Shown here: piece after piece, positions 1-8,981 of the stretch
Position numbering within the stretch: the stretch's first letter is position 1
Layout of the letters: each line of letters opens with the position of its first letter
NCBI RefSeq assembly: GCF_000311745.1
Contig: NZ_HE978531.1
Coordinates: 294,787 to 358,786 of the forward strand
Direction of reading: 5' to 3'
Length of the DNA: 64,000 bases
Source: Anaerococcus obesiensis ph10
Lineage (GTDB): Bacteria > Bacillota > Clostridia > Tissierellales > Peptoniphilaceae
Position numbers and translations under genes: made by a program
The notes under the pieces: model-generated
The model's input: the letters and a program-made list of their open reading frames with translations, nothing else
Database searches by the model: none
What the model was told of the DNA's origin: nothing

Positions 1-22
1 ATTAATTTTTGCAAGGATTTTT

Positions 23-1198
23 TTATTTATTCTCAGATAAATTTATATTTTTATTAGGTGTATTTTTAAATTTTATAGTTTCGTAATAACTTGTATCTTC
101 AATATCATAGGATGATTTTTGCATTGATGCTGATAGGGCAAGTCCTATATTTATAAAACAAATTAGTAAGAATGTTCCACCTGATGAAAAAAATGGGAGG
201 GGAATTCCTGTTACAGGCATAAGTCCTATAGTCATTGCCACATTTTCAAAAATATGGACAAAAAACATTGCACAGATACCAGCAACCATTAAAGAAATAA
301 AGTAGTTTTTTGAATTTTTGCTTATTGTTAAAAGTCTATAAATCATAATTACAAAAGCAATTAACATTAGTATAGCTCCAATAAATCCTAATTCTTCTGC
401 AAGAACTGAGAATATAAAATCACTTTCTTTTTCTGGAATATAACCATATTGTGCTTGAGTTCCTTGCATAAATCCTCTACCAGATAACATTCCTGAAGCA
501 ATAGCTATTAAACCTTGTTGTTGTTGCCATCCACTTCCTGATGTATCCCTTGATGGGTCTAAAAAATCGTGAATTCTATCAGCCTTATAGCCTTCTAGAT
601 TTAATAATAAAAACAAAGCTCCCAAAACTGCCACAGCTAAAAGTCCAACAATCCATTTCCAAGAAAGACCTGCCAAAAAAAGCATTACAGCTATAAAGAA
701 AATATAAACCATAGCTGTACCAAAATCTGGTTGCAACAAAATAAAAACTATTGGCAAAAATGCAAAAATTAAAGTTTTTATCAATCTTGATGGATTGTTA
801 ATTTCGTCCTTATATTTTTCTAAATATGCTGCTAAGGCAAAAATAATTCCTATTTTTGTAATTTCTGATGGTTGGATTTGAACAGGTCCAATAATTAGCC
901 AAGAATTTGAACCCCATCTTTCAGCACCTTGTCCTAAAAAAATAGTTAAAATCAAAAGCAATAGAGAAACTCCATAAACTGGGTAAGCTGCTTTTTTTAA
1001 AACATCTAGATCCATTGTGCAAATAAGTATTATAAAAGAAAATCCTAAAATACTAGCAATAATTTGGCTTTTAATTTCTGAAAAATTTCCAGAAAAAGCA
1101 GAATAAAGGACAAATAGTCCATATATACTCAAAAAAGTTGTGCTCAAAAACAAAAGCCAATCAAATTTTTTGAATTCTTTTTTCTTTATATTAAACAT
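23..1198 (-). CDS. rodA: RodA/FtsW-family peptidoglycan glycosyltransferase
   Basis: This is a SEDS-family membrane glycosyltransferase that polymerises lipid II into glycan strands, probably RodA of the cell-elongation or general wall synthesis machinery. The 391-residue protein is strongly hydrophobic with about ten membrane segments. It carries the family loop around residues 90-115 (RWGSNSWL, then QPSE-K) and the C-terminal PLPFFSSGGT motif near residue 345. The ATG is preceded on the minus strand by a good GGAGTG ribosome site. It is transcribed alone, divergently from nth. RodA, FtsW and SpoVE are hard to separate by sequence alone, so the RodA name is an inference from its monocistronic context and size. 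Confidence 0.85.
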   Translation of the reverse strand: MFNIKKKEFKKFDWLLFLSTTFLSIYGLFVLYSAFSGNFSEIKSQIIASILGFSFIILICTMDLDVLKKAAYPVYGVSLLLLILTIFLGQGAERWGSNSWLIIGPVQIQPSEITKIGIIFALAAYLEKYKDEINNPSRLIKTLIFAFLPIVFILLQPDFGTAMVYIFFIAVMLFLAGLSWKWIVGLLAVAVLGALFLLLNLEGYKADRIHDFLDPSRDTSGSGWQQQQGLIAIASGMLSGRGFMQGTQAQYGYIPEKESDFIFSVLAEELGFIGAILMLIAFVIMIYRLLTISKNSKNYFISLMVAGICAMFFVHIFENVAMTIGLMPVTGIPLPFFSSGGTFLLICFINIGLALSASMQKSSYDIEDTSYYETIKFKNTPNKNINLSENK

Positions 1199-1221
1199 TT
1201 AATCACTCCAATTCAAAAATA

Positions 1222-1250
1222 ATTATATAATAGACAGAAAATTTCTTCAA
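1222..1250 (-). promoter_or_regulatory. rodA promoter
   Basis: Read on the minus strand, TTGAAG (complement of 1245-1250), a 17-base spacer and a perfect TATAAT (complement of 1222-1227) lie just upstream of the rodA ribosome site. This is a sigma-A type promoter by sequence match. Confidence 0.7.
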
Positions 1251-1278
1251 TTAATATTTTTATATTTAAGGGTATAAT
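1251..1278 (+). promoter_or_regulatory. Probable nth promoter
   Basis: A perfect TATAAT at 1273-1278 lies about 15 bases before the nth ribosome site. The -35 is weak (TTAATA at 1251-1256, 16-base spacing). It would start the nth-HAD-trmL-trxB transcript, and it is back to back with the rodA promoter. Confidence 0.45.
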
Positions 1279-1295
1279 GATAAAACGATAAAGAG

Positions 1296-1943
1296 GTGAT
1301 AATTATTTTAAACAAAAGTGAAATTAATGAAGTTGTTGATAGATTAGATCAAATGTATCCAAATTTAGATAAAAGTTTTTTAGATTTTACAACGCCATTT
1401 GAGCTTTTAATTGCAACAATTTTGTCTGCCCAATGTACAGATGTTAGGGTAAATAAAGTTACAAGCAATATGTTTAAATTCGCAAATACTCCAGAAGATT
1501 TTTCTAATATGGATATAAAAGAAATTGAATCTTATATAAAAACTTGTGGTTTATATAAAAATAAGGCAAAAAATATAAAAAATGCCTCAATAATGCTTAT
1601 TAGAGAATTTGATGGAAAAGTTCCAAATAATATGAAAGATTTAACAAAACTTCCAGGCGTTGGAAGAAAAACTGCCAATGTTGTAATGAGCAATGCTTTT
1701 GGCATTGATGCAATAGCAGTAGATACTCATGTTCAAAGAGTTTCAAATAGAATTGGACTTGCAGCTAGCAAAGATGTTTTGAATACAGAAAAAGATTTAA
1801 GAAAAAATTTGCCAAAAGAAAAATGGTCAAAACTTCATCACCAAATAATTGCTCATGGAAGAAAAATTTGTAAGGCAAGAAATCCCTTATGTGAAGAATG
1901 TGATTTAAGAGATTTATGCGAAGATTATAAGGAGAGAAGATGA
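1296..1943 (+). CDS. nth: Endonuclease III (DNA glycosylase/AP lyase)
   Basis: Base-excision repair enzyme that removes oxidised pyrimidines and cleaves the abasic site. A helix-hairpin-helix LPGVGRKTANVV near residue 120 contains the catalytic lysine, and AVDTHVQR near residue 142 supplies the catalytic aspartate. The [4Fe-4S] cluster cysteines lie at about 192, 199, 202 and 208 with the family spacing C-x6-C-x2-C-x5-C. Length is normal at about 212-215 residues. The start is uncertain: the GTG at 1296 lies inside the ribosome site GAGGTGAT (1293-1300), so an ATT at 1302 or 1305 fits the spacing better. The stop overlaps the next gene by four bases (ATGA). Confidence 0.93.
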   Translation: MIIILNKSEINEVVDRLDQMYPNLDKSFLDFTTPFELLIATILSAQCTDVRVNKVTSNMFKFANTPEDFSNMDIKEIESYIKTCGLYKNKAKNIKNASIMLIREFDGKVPNNMKDLTKLPGVGRKTANVVMSNAFGIDAIAVDTHVQRVSNRIGLAASKDVLNTEKDLRKNLPKEKWSKLHHQIIAHGRKICKARNPLCEECDLRDLCEDYKERR

Positions 1944-2773
1944 TAAAATTATTTGCAATGGACTTGGATGGAACAAGTCTTGACAATAATTCAATTTTAA
2001 GAAAAGAAACAATAGATGCCCTAAAAAAATTAGATGAAAATGGAATTAAATTTGTATTTACATCAGGCAGAGCTATGCCTTCAGTTAGATATTTAATGTC
2101 TTTAACAGGCATTGATAATCCATTTGTTACAAACAATGGAGCACTTGCTATGATAAATAAAGAAAAACCAATATACACAAAAGGAATTGAAGATAAAAAA
2201 ATCAAAGAGCTTATAAATTTTAGCGAAAACTATGAGCTTTCCTATCAATTTTATGACGTAGATACATACTATTCAAACAGAATTAGACCAGAAAGATTTA
2301 ATCATTTGAAAAAAGATAGTCAGTACGGAATGAATTATCAAGTGAATTTTTCATTTTCAACAAATCCATTAAAAGAATTAAATAATAGAAAAAATACCGC
2401 CTTAAAATTTCAAATTTTTCCAGATGTAGAAAAAAAAGAAGAAAAGATTATGGTTTTAGAAAAAGTTAAAGAGTTAGACCTTTATGCTACAAGCTCAAAT
2501 GATAAAGTTATTGAGATTATGGAAAAAGATGTAAACAAGTTTAATGGAATAAGTGAGATAGGAAGTTTTCTGGGTATAAATAAAAATGAGATTGCAGCAA
2601 TTGGAGATCAAGATAATGACATTCCTATGTTAGAAAATTCAATACTATCATTTGCTATGGGAAATTCTATTGAAAAGGTAAAGGAAGTTTGCGACTATAC
2701 TGTTTCAACAAATGAAAATTTTGGCTTAGTTGAGGCAATAAATATAGTATTGGAGAAAAATTCCCATGTTTAA
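1940..2773 (+). CDS. Cof-type HAD-superfamily phosphatase
   Basis: Haloacid dehalogenase-type hydrolase of the Cof/YwpJ subfamily (type IIB cap), which dephosphorylates small sugar or nucleotide phosphates. Substrate is unknown. Motif I is DLDGTS with nucleophile Asp8 and acid/base Asp10, motif II is the FTSGR region near residue 41, and motif IV is GDQDNDIPML near residue 222. The 277-residue length is typical. It overlaps nth by four bases and trmL by eight, so it is translated as part of that operon. The motif I residue after T is Ser instead of the common Leu, which should not affect catalysis. Confidence 0.85.
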   Translation: MIKLFAMDLDGTSLDNNSILRKETIDALKKLDENGIKFVFTSGRAMPSVRYLMSLTGIDNPFVTNNGALAMINKEKPIYTKGIEDKKIKELINFSENYELSYQFYDVDTYYSNRIRPERFNHLKKDSQYGMNYQVNFSFSTNPLKELNNRKNTALKFQIFPDVEKKEEKIMVLEKVKELDLYATSSNDKVIEIMEKDVNKFNGISEIGSFLGINKNEIAAIGDQDNDIPMLENSILSFAMGNSIEKVKEVCDYTVSTNENFGLVEAINIVLEKNSHV

Positions 2774-3236
2774 TATAGTTTTAATTTCACCAGAACATCC
2801 TGGAAATGTAGGAAATATTTCAAGAACCTGTGTATTAACCGAATCAAGACTCCATTTAATAAGACCATTTAAATTTGATTTTTCAGATAAAAGTTTAAAA
2901 AAAGCAGGCATTGATTATTGGGATAAACTTGATTTAGTAGTTCACGACTCAATGGAAGAATTTTTGGAATATATAAAAGGGAAAAATATTTATCTTATTG
3001 AAACTGGTAGTGATAAAAATTATGCAGATATTTCTTACAAAGATGGAGATTATTTGATTTTTGGCAGGGAAAAAGAAGGAATTGATAAAAAAATAATAGA
3101 AAAATTTAAAGATAGGGTTTATACAATTCCAATGACAAAAAATATGGATAGGTCACTTAATTTAGCCAATTCAGTTGCAATAGTTTTATATGAAGGTCTT
3201 AGGCAAAATAATTTTTTAATTAATAGAGGTGATTAA
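2766..3236 (+). CDS. trmL: tRNA (cytidine/uridine-34 2'-O)-methyltransferase
   Basis: SPOUT-family methyltransferase that methylates the wobble ribose of tRNA-Leu isoacceptors using S-adenosylmethionine. The 156-residue length matches TrmL/CspR. Seen in the protein are the N-terminal PEHPGNVGNISRTC motif, a FGREKEGI loop near residue 98, and MTKNMDRSLNLANSVAIV near the C-terminus, which form the SPOUT knot that binds the cofactor. The start overlaps the HAD gene by eight bases, and trxB begins directly after its stop. Confidence 0.9.
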   Translation: MFNIVLISPEHPGNVGNISRTCVLTESRLHLIRPFKFDFSDKSLKKAGIDYWDKLDLVVHDSMEEFLEYIKGKNIYLIETGSDKNYADISYKDGDYLIFGREKEGIDKKIIEKFKDRVYTIPMTKNMDRSLNLANSVAIVLYEGLRQNNFLINRGD

Positions 3237-4163
3237 ATGTTTGATGTAATTATTATAGGAGCAGGCCCTGCGGGACTTACAGCAGGTCTTTATGCAGGAA
3301 GAGCAAAATTAAAAACATTAATTTTAGAAAAAGATATAGCAGGTGGACAAATTGCTACAACAGAACATGTAGAAAATTATCCAGGATCAATGAAAGATGC
3401 TGGTGGACTTGCCCTATCTGATAGAATGGAAGAACAAGCCAAACAGTTTTGCGATATAAAATATCAAGAAGTAACAAAAGTAGAACTTTTGGGCGATGTT
3501 AAAAAAGTTTATACAAAAGATGAAGTTTATGAAACGAAAGTTGTAATCCTTTCAACAGGAGCAAGCCATAGAAAATTAAATGTAAAAGGCGAAAAAGAAT
3601 TTGCAAATCTTGGAGTTTCATATTGTTCAACTTGTGATGGTCCATTTTATCAAGGACTAGATATTTATGTAGTAGGTGGTGGAGAAGCTGCCCTTGAAGA
3701 AGCTTTGTACCTTACAAAATTTGGAAAAAGTGTAACAATAATTCACAGAAGAGAAGGACTTAGAGCAAGTCAAACTGTTATTGATAGATGCAAAGATAAT
3801 GAAAAAATTTCTTTCTTATTAAATTATACAGTTGAAGAAATAAAAGGAGATAGCGAAGTAAAAGAATTAGTTTTGAAAAATACACAAACTAATGAATTAA
3901 AAACAATAAAAAATGACGACGATAGTCCAATTGGAGTTTTTGTATATATAGGAAATGTTCCACAAACAGATTTGTTTAAAGACCAAGTTGAATTAGAAAA
4001 TGGATATATTCCAACAGATGAGGATATGAAAACAAATGTTAAAGGAGTATTTGCTGTAGGAGACACTAGAGTCAAAAAAATTAGGCAAATGGTAACAGCT
4101 GCAAGTGATGGATGTATTGCTAGCGAAATGGCAAATAAGTATATTGAAAATGGTAATTGGTAG
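3237..4163 (+). CDS. trxB: Thioredoxin-disulfide reductase
   Basis: FAD flavoprotein that uses NADPH to reduce thioredoxin. The 308-residue length is standard for the low-molecular-weight type. An N-terminal FAD-binding GAGPAGLTAG is at residues 8-17, the redox-active CSTC pair is at about residues 130-133, an NADPH-binding GGGEAALEEA lies near 147, and a C-terminal FAVGDTR binds FAD. A GAGGTGAT ribosome site precedes the ATG, which starts directly after the trmL stop. It is the last gene of this operon, and the strong gap promoter follows within ten bases. Confidence 0.95.
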   Translation: MFDVIIIGAGPAGLTAGLYAGRAKLKTLILEKDIAGGQIATTEHVENYPGSMKDAGGLALSDRMEEQAKQFCDIKYQEVTKVELLGDVKKVYTKDEVYETKVVILSTGASHRKLNVKGEKEFANLGVSYCSTCDGPFYQGLDIYVVGGGEAALEEALYLTKFGKSVTIIHRREGLRASQTVIDRCKDNEKISFLLNYTVEEIKGDSEVKELVLKNTQTNELKTIKNDDDSPIGVFVYIGNVPQTDLFKDQVELENGYIPTDEDMKTNVKGVFAVGDTRVKKIRQMVTAASDGCIASEMANKYIENGNW

Positions 4164-4170
4164 AACTAAC

Positions 4171-4188
4171 TTGACAAAAAAACGTCAA
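4171..4188. promoter_or_regulatory. Palindrome overlapping the gap -35 box (candidate operator)
   Basis: TTGAC-N8-GTCAA is an 18-base inverted repeat whose left arm is the -35 element. Size and placement suit a dimeric repressor such as a redox or glycolytic regulator. It does not match a Rex, CcpA or CggR consensus closely enough to name the protein. The operator role is an inference. Confidence 0.4.
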
Positions 4189-4198
4189 TTAGTAAAAT
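4171..4198 (+). promoter_or_regulatory. gap promoter
   Basis: TTGACA at 4171-4176, a 16-base spacer and TAAAAT at 4193-4198 make a strong sigma-A type promoter for the glycolytic operon. About 30 bases later comes an AGGAGG ribosome site before gap. Confidence 0.8.
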
Positions 4199-4240
4199 AA
4201 TTATTGTAAAACACATTGAAAAAGCACTTAGGAGGAAATA

Positions 4241-5248
4241 ATGACAACAAAAGTAGCTATTAATGGATTTGGAAGAATAGGACGTCTTACACTAAGAAGA
4301 ATTTCTGAAGTAGAAGAAAATATTGAAGTAGTAGCAATCAATGACCTTATTGATAAAAAAGGTTTATTATATGCATTTAAATATGATACTGCTCAAGGAA
4401 GATTTAACGGAGATGCTGAACTAACAGATGATGGATTTAAAATCAATGGCAAAGATATCAAAGTTTTTGCTGAAAGAAATCCAGAAGATTTACCTTGGAA
4501 AGAATTAGGTGTTGATATAGTGCTTGAATGTACAGGATTCTTTACAGAAAAAGAAAAAGCAGAAGCACACATAAAAGCTGGAGCTAAAAAAGTTCTTATT
4601 TCTGCACCAGGAAAAGGAGATTTAAAAACAATAGTATTTGGAGTAAATCATGAAATACTTGATGGATCTGAAACTGTAGTTTCTGGAGCAAGTTGTACAA
4701 CAAACTGCTTAGCACCAATGGTTAACGTTCTAAAAAATGAATTTGGATTTGTTTCAGGACAAATGTCAACAATCCATGCTTATACAGCTACACAAGCTAT
4801 TCAAGATACACCAGCTTCTAAAAAAGACTTAAGAGGTGGTAGAGCTGCAGCACAAAATACAATTCCTGCATCAACAGGAGCTGCAAAAGCTGTAGGAAAA
4901 GTACTTCCAGAAGTAGAAGGAAAAATTGACGGTTCTGCATTGAGAGTTCCAACAATTACAGGATCTATTACAGAACTATACTCAGTATTAGAAAAGAAAG
5001 TTACAGTAGAAGAAGTTAATGCAGCAATGAAAAAATACTCATCAGATGCATTTGCTTACACAGAAGATGATATTGTATCAAGCGATATAATAGGTTATCC
5101 AGCAGGTTCAATATTTGATTCTCAACTTACAAAAATAGTTGAAGGAACAGATGGAACTCAAGTTGTTAAAACTGTTGCATGGTATGACAATGAAATGGGA
5201 TACGTATCTAACCTAGTTAGAACACTTGATTACTTAGCAAATCTTTAA
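4241..5248 (+). CDS. gap: Glyceraldehyde-3-phosphate dehydrogenase (glycolytic)
   Basis: Oxidises glyceraldehyde 3-phosphate to 1,3-bisphosphoglycerate with NAD. The 335-residue protein starts with the Rossmann GFGRIGRLT motif. It has the catalytic [10 protein letters not shown] with Cys at about residue 152, the HAYTATQ segment with the catalytic His, and the C-terminal WYDNEMGY. An Asp after the second strand (AINDL) fits NAD preference. It has a consensus AGGAGG ribosome site and is the first gene of the glycolytic cluster. A hairpin with a T-tract separates it from pgk, which would make gap mRNA more abundant than the rest. Confidence 0.97.
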   Translation: MTTKVAINGFGRIGRLTLRRISEVEENIEVVAINDLIDKKGLLYAFKYDTAQGRFNGDAELTDDGFKINGKDIKVFAERNPEDLPWKELGVDIVLECTGFFTEKEKAEAHIKAGAKKVLISAPGKGDLKTIVFGVNHEILDGSETVVSGASCTTNCLAPMVNVLKNEFGFVSGQMSTIHAYTATQAIQDTPASKKDLRGGRAAAQNTIPASTGAAKAVGKVLPEVEGKIDGSALRVPTITGSITELYSVLEKKVTVEEVNAAMKKYSSDAFAYTEDDIVSSDIIGYPAGSIFDSQLTKIVEGTDGTQVVKTVAWYDNEMGYVSNLVRTLDYLANL

Positions 5249-5257
5249 GAGTTAGAC

Positions 5258-5284
5258 AGGCGAGATATTATTCTCGCCTTTTTT
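5258..5284 (+). terminator. Terminator-like hairpin between gap and pgk
   Basis: AGGCGAGA (5258-5265) pairs perfectly with TCTCGCCT (5272-5279) over a six-base loop and is followed by T residues. It looks like an intrinsic terminator, but the pgk ribosome site begins at once and no new promoter is visible. It is more likely a partial terminator or 3'-end stabiliser. Confidence 0.75.
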
Positions 5285-5295
5285 AGAGGAGAATT

Positions 5296-6492
5296 ATGAA
5301 TAAAAAAACTGTAAAAGACTTAAATGTTGAAGGTAAAAAAGTTTTGGTAAGAGTAGACTTTAACGTTCCTTTATCAAAAGACGGAAATCATACAATTTCT
5401 GATGATACAAGAATAAAAGCTGCCCTTCCAACAATTGACTACCTATTAGAAAATAATGCAAAAGTTATTTTGATGAGCCATTTGGGAAGACCAAAAGGAG
5501 AAGCAAATCCAGAATTTTCATTAAAACCAGTAGCAGAGTGGTTAGAAAATCACTATGGAGAAAAATTCCACTTTTTACCATCAGATGTAGTAGTTGATGA
5601 AAAAGTAAAAGAGGAAGTAGAAAAGCTTGAAAATGGAAATCTTGCTTTGCTTGAAAATACAAGATATGTAAAAGGCGAAACAAAAAATGACCCAGAATTT
5701 GCAAAAGAATTATCATCACTTGCTGATTTGTTTGTAAATGATGCTTTTGGAACAAGCCACAGAGCTCACGCTTCTAATGTTGGTGTAGCAAGTAATCTTG
5801 AAAGTGCTGTAGGATTTTTAATTCAAAAAGAAATTGAAATAATGGGCAAAGCTTTGGAAAATCCAGAAAAACCATTCGTTTCAATCCTAGGTGGAGCAAA
5901 AGTTTCAGATAAAATTGGCGTAATAGAAAATTTAATTTCAAAAGTTGATTATATTTTAATCGGCGGAGGAATGGCTTATACTTTCTTAAAAGCGCAAGGA
6001 AAAGAAATAGGAAAATCACTTCTTGAAGAAGACAAGATGGATTTGTCTTTAGAATTAATTAAAAAAGCTGAAGCAAATAATGTAAAAATACTTTTACCAA
6101 AAGATGTAGTTATTGCTGATGAAATAAAAGAAGATGCTGAAACTGAAATAGTTGATATTGATAATATCCCACAAGATAAAGAAGCTTTAGATATTGGACC
6201 AAAAACTGCAAAAGAATATGCTGATATTATAAAGAAAGCAAAAACAGTTGTATGGAATGGACCTATGGGAGTATTTGAAGTAAAAGTATTTGCTAATGGA
6301 ACTAATGAAGTAGCAAAAGCCTTGGCAGATTCTTCTGCAACAACAATAGTAGGTGGTGGAGATAGTGCACTTGCTATAGAAGAAGCAGGATATAAGGATA
6401 AAATTACTCACGTATCAACAGGTGGTGGAGCAAGTCTAGAATTTTTAGAAGGAAAAACTCTACCAGGAATTGATTGTATAGATGAAAAATAA
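5296..6492 (+). CDS. pgk: Phosphoglycerate kinase
   Basis: Makes ATP from 1,3-bisphosphoglycerate and ADP in glycolysis. The 398-residue protein has the N-domain substrate site RVDFNVPL at residues 21-28, the MSHLGRP motif near 60, the GGAKVSDKI motif near 199 and the nucleotide-binding C-domain signature GGGDSALA near residue 350. An AGAGGAG ribosome site lies between the preceding hairpin and the ATG. tpiA follows after nine bases. Confidence 0.97.
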   Translation: MNKKTVKDLNVEGKKVLVRVDFNVPLSKDGNHTISDDTRIKAALPTIDYLLENNAKVILMSHLGRPKGEANPEFSLKPVAEWLENHYGEKFHFLPSDVVVDEKVKEEVEKLENGNLALLENTRYVKGETKNDPEFAKELSSLADLFVNDAFGTSHRAHASNVGVASNLESAVGFLIQKEIEIMGKALENPEKPFVSILGGAKVSDKIGVIENLISKVDYILIGGGMAYTFLKAQGKEIGKSLLEEDKMDLSLELIKKAEANNVKILLPKDVVIADEIKEDAETEIVDIDNIPQDKEALDIGPKTAKEYADIIKKAKTVVWNGPMGVFEVKVFANGTNEVAKALADSSATTIVGGGDSALAIEEAGYKDKITHVSTGGGASLEFLEGKTLPGIDCIDEK

Positions 6493-6501
6493 GGAGTAGA
6501 T

Positions 6502-7254
6502 ATGCGTACACCTGTAATAGTAGGAAATTGGAAAATGAATATGACTCCTAGCGAAGCTAAATCTTTGCTAGAAGAATTAGTAGAACTTGACCTTGATGAA
6601 AGCGTAGAAAAAGGTGTTTGTGTACCAGCGATTGACCTTTTACTTGCAAGTGAGATTTTAAAAGATTCAGATATAAAATTTGGTGCTCAAAACATGTACT
6701 TTGAAGAAAGTGGAGCTTATACTGGAGAAATTTCTCCAAAAATGTTAAATGACATAAAAGCTGATTACGTAATTTTGGGACACTCTGAAAGACGTGAATA
6801 TTTTAATGAAGACGATGAACTAATCAACAAAAAAGTCCTTTCAGCACTTGATCATGATATAGTTCCAATTCTTTGTGTTGGCGAAACTTTAGAAGAAAGA
6901 GAAGCTAATAAACAAGAAGAAAAAGTTAAAGAACAACTTGAAAAAGATCTTAAAGGAATTGAAGGTAAAGATATAACAAAAGTTATTATTGCTTACGAAC
7001 CAATCTGGGCTATAGGAACTGGCAAGACTGCATCTGCAGAAGATGCTGATGACATGTGTGCTTTTATTAGAAATTATATAAAAGAAGCATTCTGTGAAGA
7101 TTGTGCTGGAAAAATTAGAATTCAATATGGTGGTTCAATGAAACCAGCTAATGTTAAAGAATTATTAGCAAAAGAAAATATTGACGGTGGACTAATAGGT
7201 GGAGCAAGCCTTAAAGCAAATGACTTTGAACAATTAATTAATCACAAAAAATAA
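6502..7254 (+). CDS. tpiA: Triosephosphate isomerase
   Basis: Interconverts dihydroxyacetone phosphate and glyceraldehyde 3-phosphate. The 250-residue TIM barrel has GNWKMN with the catalytic Lys near residue 12, the GHSERR motif with the catalytic His near 93, and the AYEPIWAIGTGKTA signature with the catalytic Glu near 165, plus the phosphate-binding QYGGS and GGLIGGASL loops. An AAGGAG ribosome site is present. It sits between pgk and eno in one operon. Confidence 0.97.
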   Translation: MRTPVIVGNWKMNMTPSEAKSLLEELVELDLDESVEKGVCVPAIDLLLASEILKDSDIKFGAQNMYFEESGAYTGEISPKMLNDIKADYVILGHSERREYFNEDDELINKKVLSALDHDIVPILCVGETLEEREANKQEEKVKEQLEKDLKGIEGKDITKVIIAYEPIWAIGTGKTASAEDADDMCAFIRNYIKEAFCEDCAGKIRIQYGGSMKPANVKELLAKENIDGGLIGGASLKANDFEQLINHKK

Positions 7255-8568
<1,314 letters not shown>

Positions 8569-8586
8569 TATTATTATTTAATAAAT

Positions 8587-8619
8587 AGAGGGGTAAAATA
8601 ATAGAAAGCCCCTCTTTTT
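8587..8619 (+). terminator. Intrinsic terminator after eno
   Basis: AGAGGGG (8587-8593) pairs with CCCCTCT (8609-8615), followed by a run of five T. This ends the glycolytic operon. Confidence 0.85.
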
Positions 8620-8620
8620 A

Positions 8621-8649
8621 TTGTAAAATTTATATAATTGTGATATTAT
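8621..8649 (+). promoter_or_regulatory. secG promoter
   Basis: TTGTAA, a 17-base spacer and TATTAT lie right after the eno terminator and 28 bases before the secG ATG. Confidence 0.6.
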
Positions 8650-8676
8650 AAAATAGTATGAAAACGGAGGTGTCAG

Positions 8677-8904
8677 ATGACAACAGTATTATCAGTATTA
8701 TTGATGATAGCTTCTGTAATTTTGGTTATAGCAGTAACCTTACAAGAACCAAAAACTGATGGGCTTGGAACCTTAGCTGGTCAAGAAACAAATGTATTTG
8801 GTAGAAGCGCTCATAAATCAAAAAACGAAATGTTAGATAAGGTTGTAATTTTTGCAGGTGTTGTCTTATTTTTATTAAGTACAATACTTCTTGCAATAAA
8901 CTAA
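8677..8904 (+). CDS. secG: Protein translocase subunit SecG
   Basis: Small auxiliary subunit of the SecYEG channel. The 75-residue protein has two hydrophobic segments (about residues 4-20 and 54-73) around a polar loop with the family-like TLQEPKTDGLGTL stretch. A strong GGAGGTG ribosome site precedes the ATG. It is followed by rnr and smpB, the usual secG-rnr-smpB order of Firmicutes. Confidence 0.92.
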   Translation: MTTVLSVLLMIASVILVIAVTLQEPKTDGLGTLAGQETNVFGRSAHKSKNEMLDKVVIFAGVVLFLLSTILLAIN

Positions 8905-8942
8905 GGGGTTTAGTAAAGATTTTTAATTTGTAAGGCAAGTTA

Positions 8943-8968
8943 AGAAGGCTTTCACTAGCCTCTTTTTT
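8943..8968 (+). terminator. Hairpin with T-tract between secG and rnr
   Basis: AGGCT (8946-8950) pairs with AGCCT (8957-8961), and a T-run follows. The stem is short, and rnr begins 14 bases later, so it probably attenuates rather than ends transcription. Confidence 0.5.
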
Positions 8969-8981
8969 AATAGGAGAAAAT

